Translations under genes and position numbers: made by a program
Source: Oscheius sp. JU75
Lineage: Eukaryota; Nematoda; Chromadorea; Rhabditida; Rhabditidae
NCBI GenBank assembly: GCA_037178855.1
Contig: JASJZC010000004.1
Location: forward strand, 2,356,001 to 2,420,000
Direction: 5' to 3'
Length of the DNA: 64,000 nucleotides
The notes under the pieces: generated by a model
Database searches by the model: none
Seen by the model: the letters and a program-made list of their open reading frames with translations, nothing else
Told to the model about the DNA's origin: nothing
In this document: positions 60,531 through 64,000 of the stretch, piece by piece
Layout: each line of letters begins with the position of its first letter
Position numbering within the stretch: the first letter of the stretch is position 1

Positions 60531-60795
60531 TTTCTGGAAAAGACACGAGTTTAGATTGAGAGTCAAGGAGGCGAGAAGTTCACGGTTGAACACATCCTGT
60601 AGAGGTCGCGCCCACCTTTTGTACTCGACCCTTATCTAATCGCGGCTAATTACTAAAAGAAAAGGAGGACAGACTAATCGGTAGAAGTTGGCTAATCGAA
60701 TGGCTACTCCTACTTATCAAGCGTCCTATTGCAAAACAAACAGTCCGAGTTCAGAAGCCCGACAATCTGTATATTATTTTTATGCGGGTTCTTTA

Positions 60796-61275
60796 TTAAA
60801 ATCTTCTCTTCAATAGCACCAAGGCGAGTTTCTCAAAATCGTCCGACTCGTTCAAGAGTCTGGCCATTCCTTTGGGCGGTTTGATACCAGGAGGACCGAT
60901 CACATGGAAACGTGATCGAGAGGTGGGAGCCGGAGGCAAAGGCTCTCTTCGAGACGCTCTTCTTGTTGGAGGCGGAGGTGTTGCCCTGAACTATCATCTG
61001 TTGTTTATTAATTTGTTTACCTAATGAAAGGACGCCTTCCTCCATTCCTAGCCATCAGTTCCGTAGGTAAGAAAAAGTTGGCCGGTCTGTTGACTCCCGT
61101 GAACGGATCTCGGTTGCCCAATGGTACTGGAATTGATACACGTCTTCTCGTCCTTACGTAGCCCCTTCAAAGATGGTCAAAAAGATGTGATTCATGACCC
61201 ACTCATGCCGAATTTGGTGATGTTCCGTGAAGGCCACAAGCAGAAGAAATGTCATCGAGTGCAATAATCGCATCG
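60796..61275 (-). CDS. Small secreted Arg/Pro-rich protein
   Basis: A 131-residue product in three exons. The signal peptide is MRLLHSMTFLLLVAFTEHHQ. The mature part is basic and Pro-rich: RTRRRVSIPVPLGNRDPFTG, NRPANFFLPTELMARNGGRR, PPPPTRRASRREPLPPAPTS, FHVIGPPGIKPPKGMARLLN, and a C-terminal KLALVLLKRRF. It is rich in dibasic sites, so a prohormone processed to peptides is possible, but no C-terminal GR/GKR amidation repeats occur. No known family. The stop TAA (60796-60798) overlaps an AATAAA signal (minus, 60792-60797). Confidence 0.55.
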
Positions 61276-61833
61276 GTTTTCGAACTGTTACTCCAGATAA
61301 ACAGTAGTTTTAACGACACGATCAGCTGTACAAATTAAGTTTTTAGGGTAGTTTTATATGGGCTTACAAGGCCGAATTGCTCTATGGAAGTCGGTGGTTG
61401 AAACTTTCGTCGTACAGCAGGCAGAAACTTGCAAAAAAAAATAACTGAGACGAGTAGAAGGGCTTCTCCCGAGAAGAATATGTTAATCGGAAATTGGCTG
61501 TTTGACCAATGCGCCCACTTCACCTCCAAAAGTGGAACGAGGTTCTCTAGTGTTTCAAAAAACTTGCTGACTCAAGCACACTTTGAAAAAACCGAATTTA
61601 CTTTTTTAAAACAAATGATACGCGATTAAAAGGGAATGATAAAAAAGGCAAACAAGGATACCAGAGGGCGGGATAAAGTGAACCGGAAATTGCACAAAAC
61701 CCAGAGGGACTGCGACCGCCCCTTTTTATACAAACTAGTGGACAATTAGGGTGACAGGCGACTGACATATGGACCGAAAAACAAAGCCTGCTGACCGCAT
61801 TACTCAACCCAGAAAAAGAGAAAGATGGGATAA
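61276..61833. other. Intergenic region
   Basis: No gene is seen. ORFs at 61335-61529 and 61598-61870 (minus) carry no motif and overlap the 3' flank of the GDP-fucose synthase gene. Confidence 0.55.
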
Positions 61834-63125
<1,292 letters not shown>

Positions 63126-63754
63126 ACTTGCTGGAGAGCTTTGTTCTGCGCCTGGAAGTTACTGTTAGACCCAGATCAGATTAATTTGACATTGGGAGCA
63201 AGACTTTTTTAAAACTAACCCATTGTGATAAAATGAGAGCGCTTAGAATACAGACCACTCGAGAAGAGTCACTAGGTGAAAGCAAGAGATAGGAATCGCC
63301 GCGCTTGATTTCGAGAACGATACAAGAACATCCGGGAGAGAGAAATCAGGATGAAAATCATTTTCATGAGAACTGAAATGGTTGCTTAGAGACTGCTCAG
63401 CTGGCATCCAACGATGCCACGTTATCGCGACCGTGGCGCGACGAATGCACACAATCGACAACAATTGACGGAGACATACGGCCGGCAAGATATAAAAACG
63501 TAGAATAGCAAGTAGATCTTTATTCACGGGAACACAAGCAGGTGCACAAAAGTCGTAATTATATCACAAGTGTGATGAGAGAACAGAGATTTGGTGTACC
63601 GGATGGAAATATGGTAAAAGGGTAGTTACACGCATGGAAACCGGTACTAGTTGGTTAGAAACGGAAGAGGGGGAAGTACCGATTAGGCTAAAATGAGCGA
63701 AAGTTTAATTGATGAACGTGGGCGAACAGAGCTAGAAGGAATAATACCTAGCAC
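63126..63754. other. Intergenic region
   Basis: About 630 bp between GDP-fucose synthase and the E2 gene, both on the minus strand. No gene or clear repeat is seen. The distance argues against these two being an operon. Confidence 0.5.
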
Positions 63755-64000
63755 TCATTCCGGTCGTTTCTCGGCGTATTTCTTAGTGAATTCGTCGGCA
63801 GCTTTGTTGAATTTCTTCCGATCCTCTAAGAACGAGTTGGCCAGTTCAGGGCGGAGAGGATGGCCGGGTTCGGGCTCGTTGATGAGCGATAGCAGTGCCA
63901 TCATCACTGAAAACACGTTCCCGGATTAGTTTTACAATTGAAAAAACCATACCCTGTTCAGTTCTGGTGGCTGGTTTCCAGTTCTCAGGAGCGACGATAG
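63755..64000 (-). CDS. UBE2L3-type ubiquitin-conjugating enzyme (3' part)
   Basis: The C-terminal end of an E2 ubiquitin-conjugating enzyme, continuing past the window edge. Two exons read [13 protein letters not shown], then [20 protein letters not shown] and [18 protein letters not shown] before TGA at 63755. The NWKPATKT and EHPLR...DRKKF...EFTKKY.EKRP pattern is specific to the UBE2L3/UbcH7 group (C. elegans ubc-18), an E2 for HECT and RBR ligases such as Parkin/ARIH. The catalytic Cys lies upstream of the window and cannot be checked. Confidence 0.85.

Overview
This is nuclear DNA of a nematode, most likely a free-living or at least gene-dense species. Four things point there. Almost every gene is split by 35-50 bp introns that begin GTAAG/GTGAG-like and end TTTCAG or TTTTAG. 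Many start codons sit 1-10 bases after such an AG, as expected where a spliced leader is added. Nematode-typical secreted families are present (CPG4-like proteoglycan, ShK plus C6/DUF281 protein). The conserved genes best resemble nematode/metazoan versions. GC is moderate and genes sit on both strands. All exon models are read by eye from frame continuity and splice-site phase; no alignment or transcript data were used.

Layout. 0-2 kb: part of an unknown secreted-type gene and an inverted duplication of a coding-looking segment. 2-4.8 kb: membrane-anchored carboxylesterase. 6.6-10.3 kb: METTL18-like methyltransferase, a possible FMRFamide-like peptide gene, an ATOH8/NET-like bHLH factor and a TMEM120 homologue. 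11-13.4 kb: LDL-receptor-class-A membrane protein and a CPG4-like proteoglycan. 13.6-16.6 kb: a compact same-strand trio (TMEM258, RWDD2, CIAPIN1/anamorsin), possibly an operon. 18.5-23 kb: the Mondo-family glucose-sensing factor mml-1. 24-31 kb: two tandem STELLO-like (DUF288) glycosyltransferase genes. 31-33.4 kb: an M13 (neprilysin-family) pseudopeptidase. 33.5-39 kb: SDHAF1 plus several small or unrecognised genes, two of them secreted Cys-rich proteins. 39-47.6 kb: a zinc-finger/RS/BTB protein, serpentine-receptor remnants, two unrecognised proteins and an alkaline ceramidase. 49-55.5 kb: an hnRNP-A-like two-RRM protein and the SET1 H3K4 methyltransferase (set-2). 56-64 kb: a LEA-like small protein, a mucin/proteoglycan-like secreted protein, GNPDA, a small secreted protein, GDP-L-fucose synthase and the 3' end of a UBE2L3-type E2.

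Sugar and glycan themes recur (OST subunit TMEM258, STELLO-like enzymes, GNPDA, GDP-fucose synthase, two putative chondroitin proteoglycans, Mondo), but nothing shows that the loci are functionally linked.

The most striking observation is in the second STELLO-like gene. One of its introns (30391-30431) is a near copy of the exon directly downstream, and the neighbouring paralogue has no intron there. This looks like a recent intron created by tandem duplication. Other notable items are a three-copy ~175 bp interspersed repeat, a 214 bp foldback MITE in the anamorsin intron, a perfect 22 bp hairpin at 5950-5998, and the loss of the catalytic motifs in the M13 protein.
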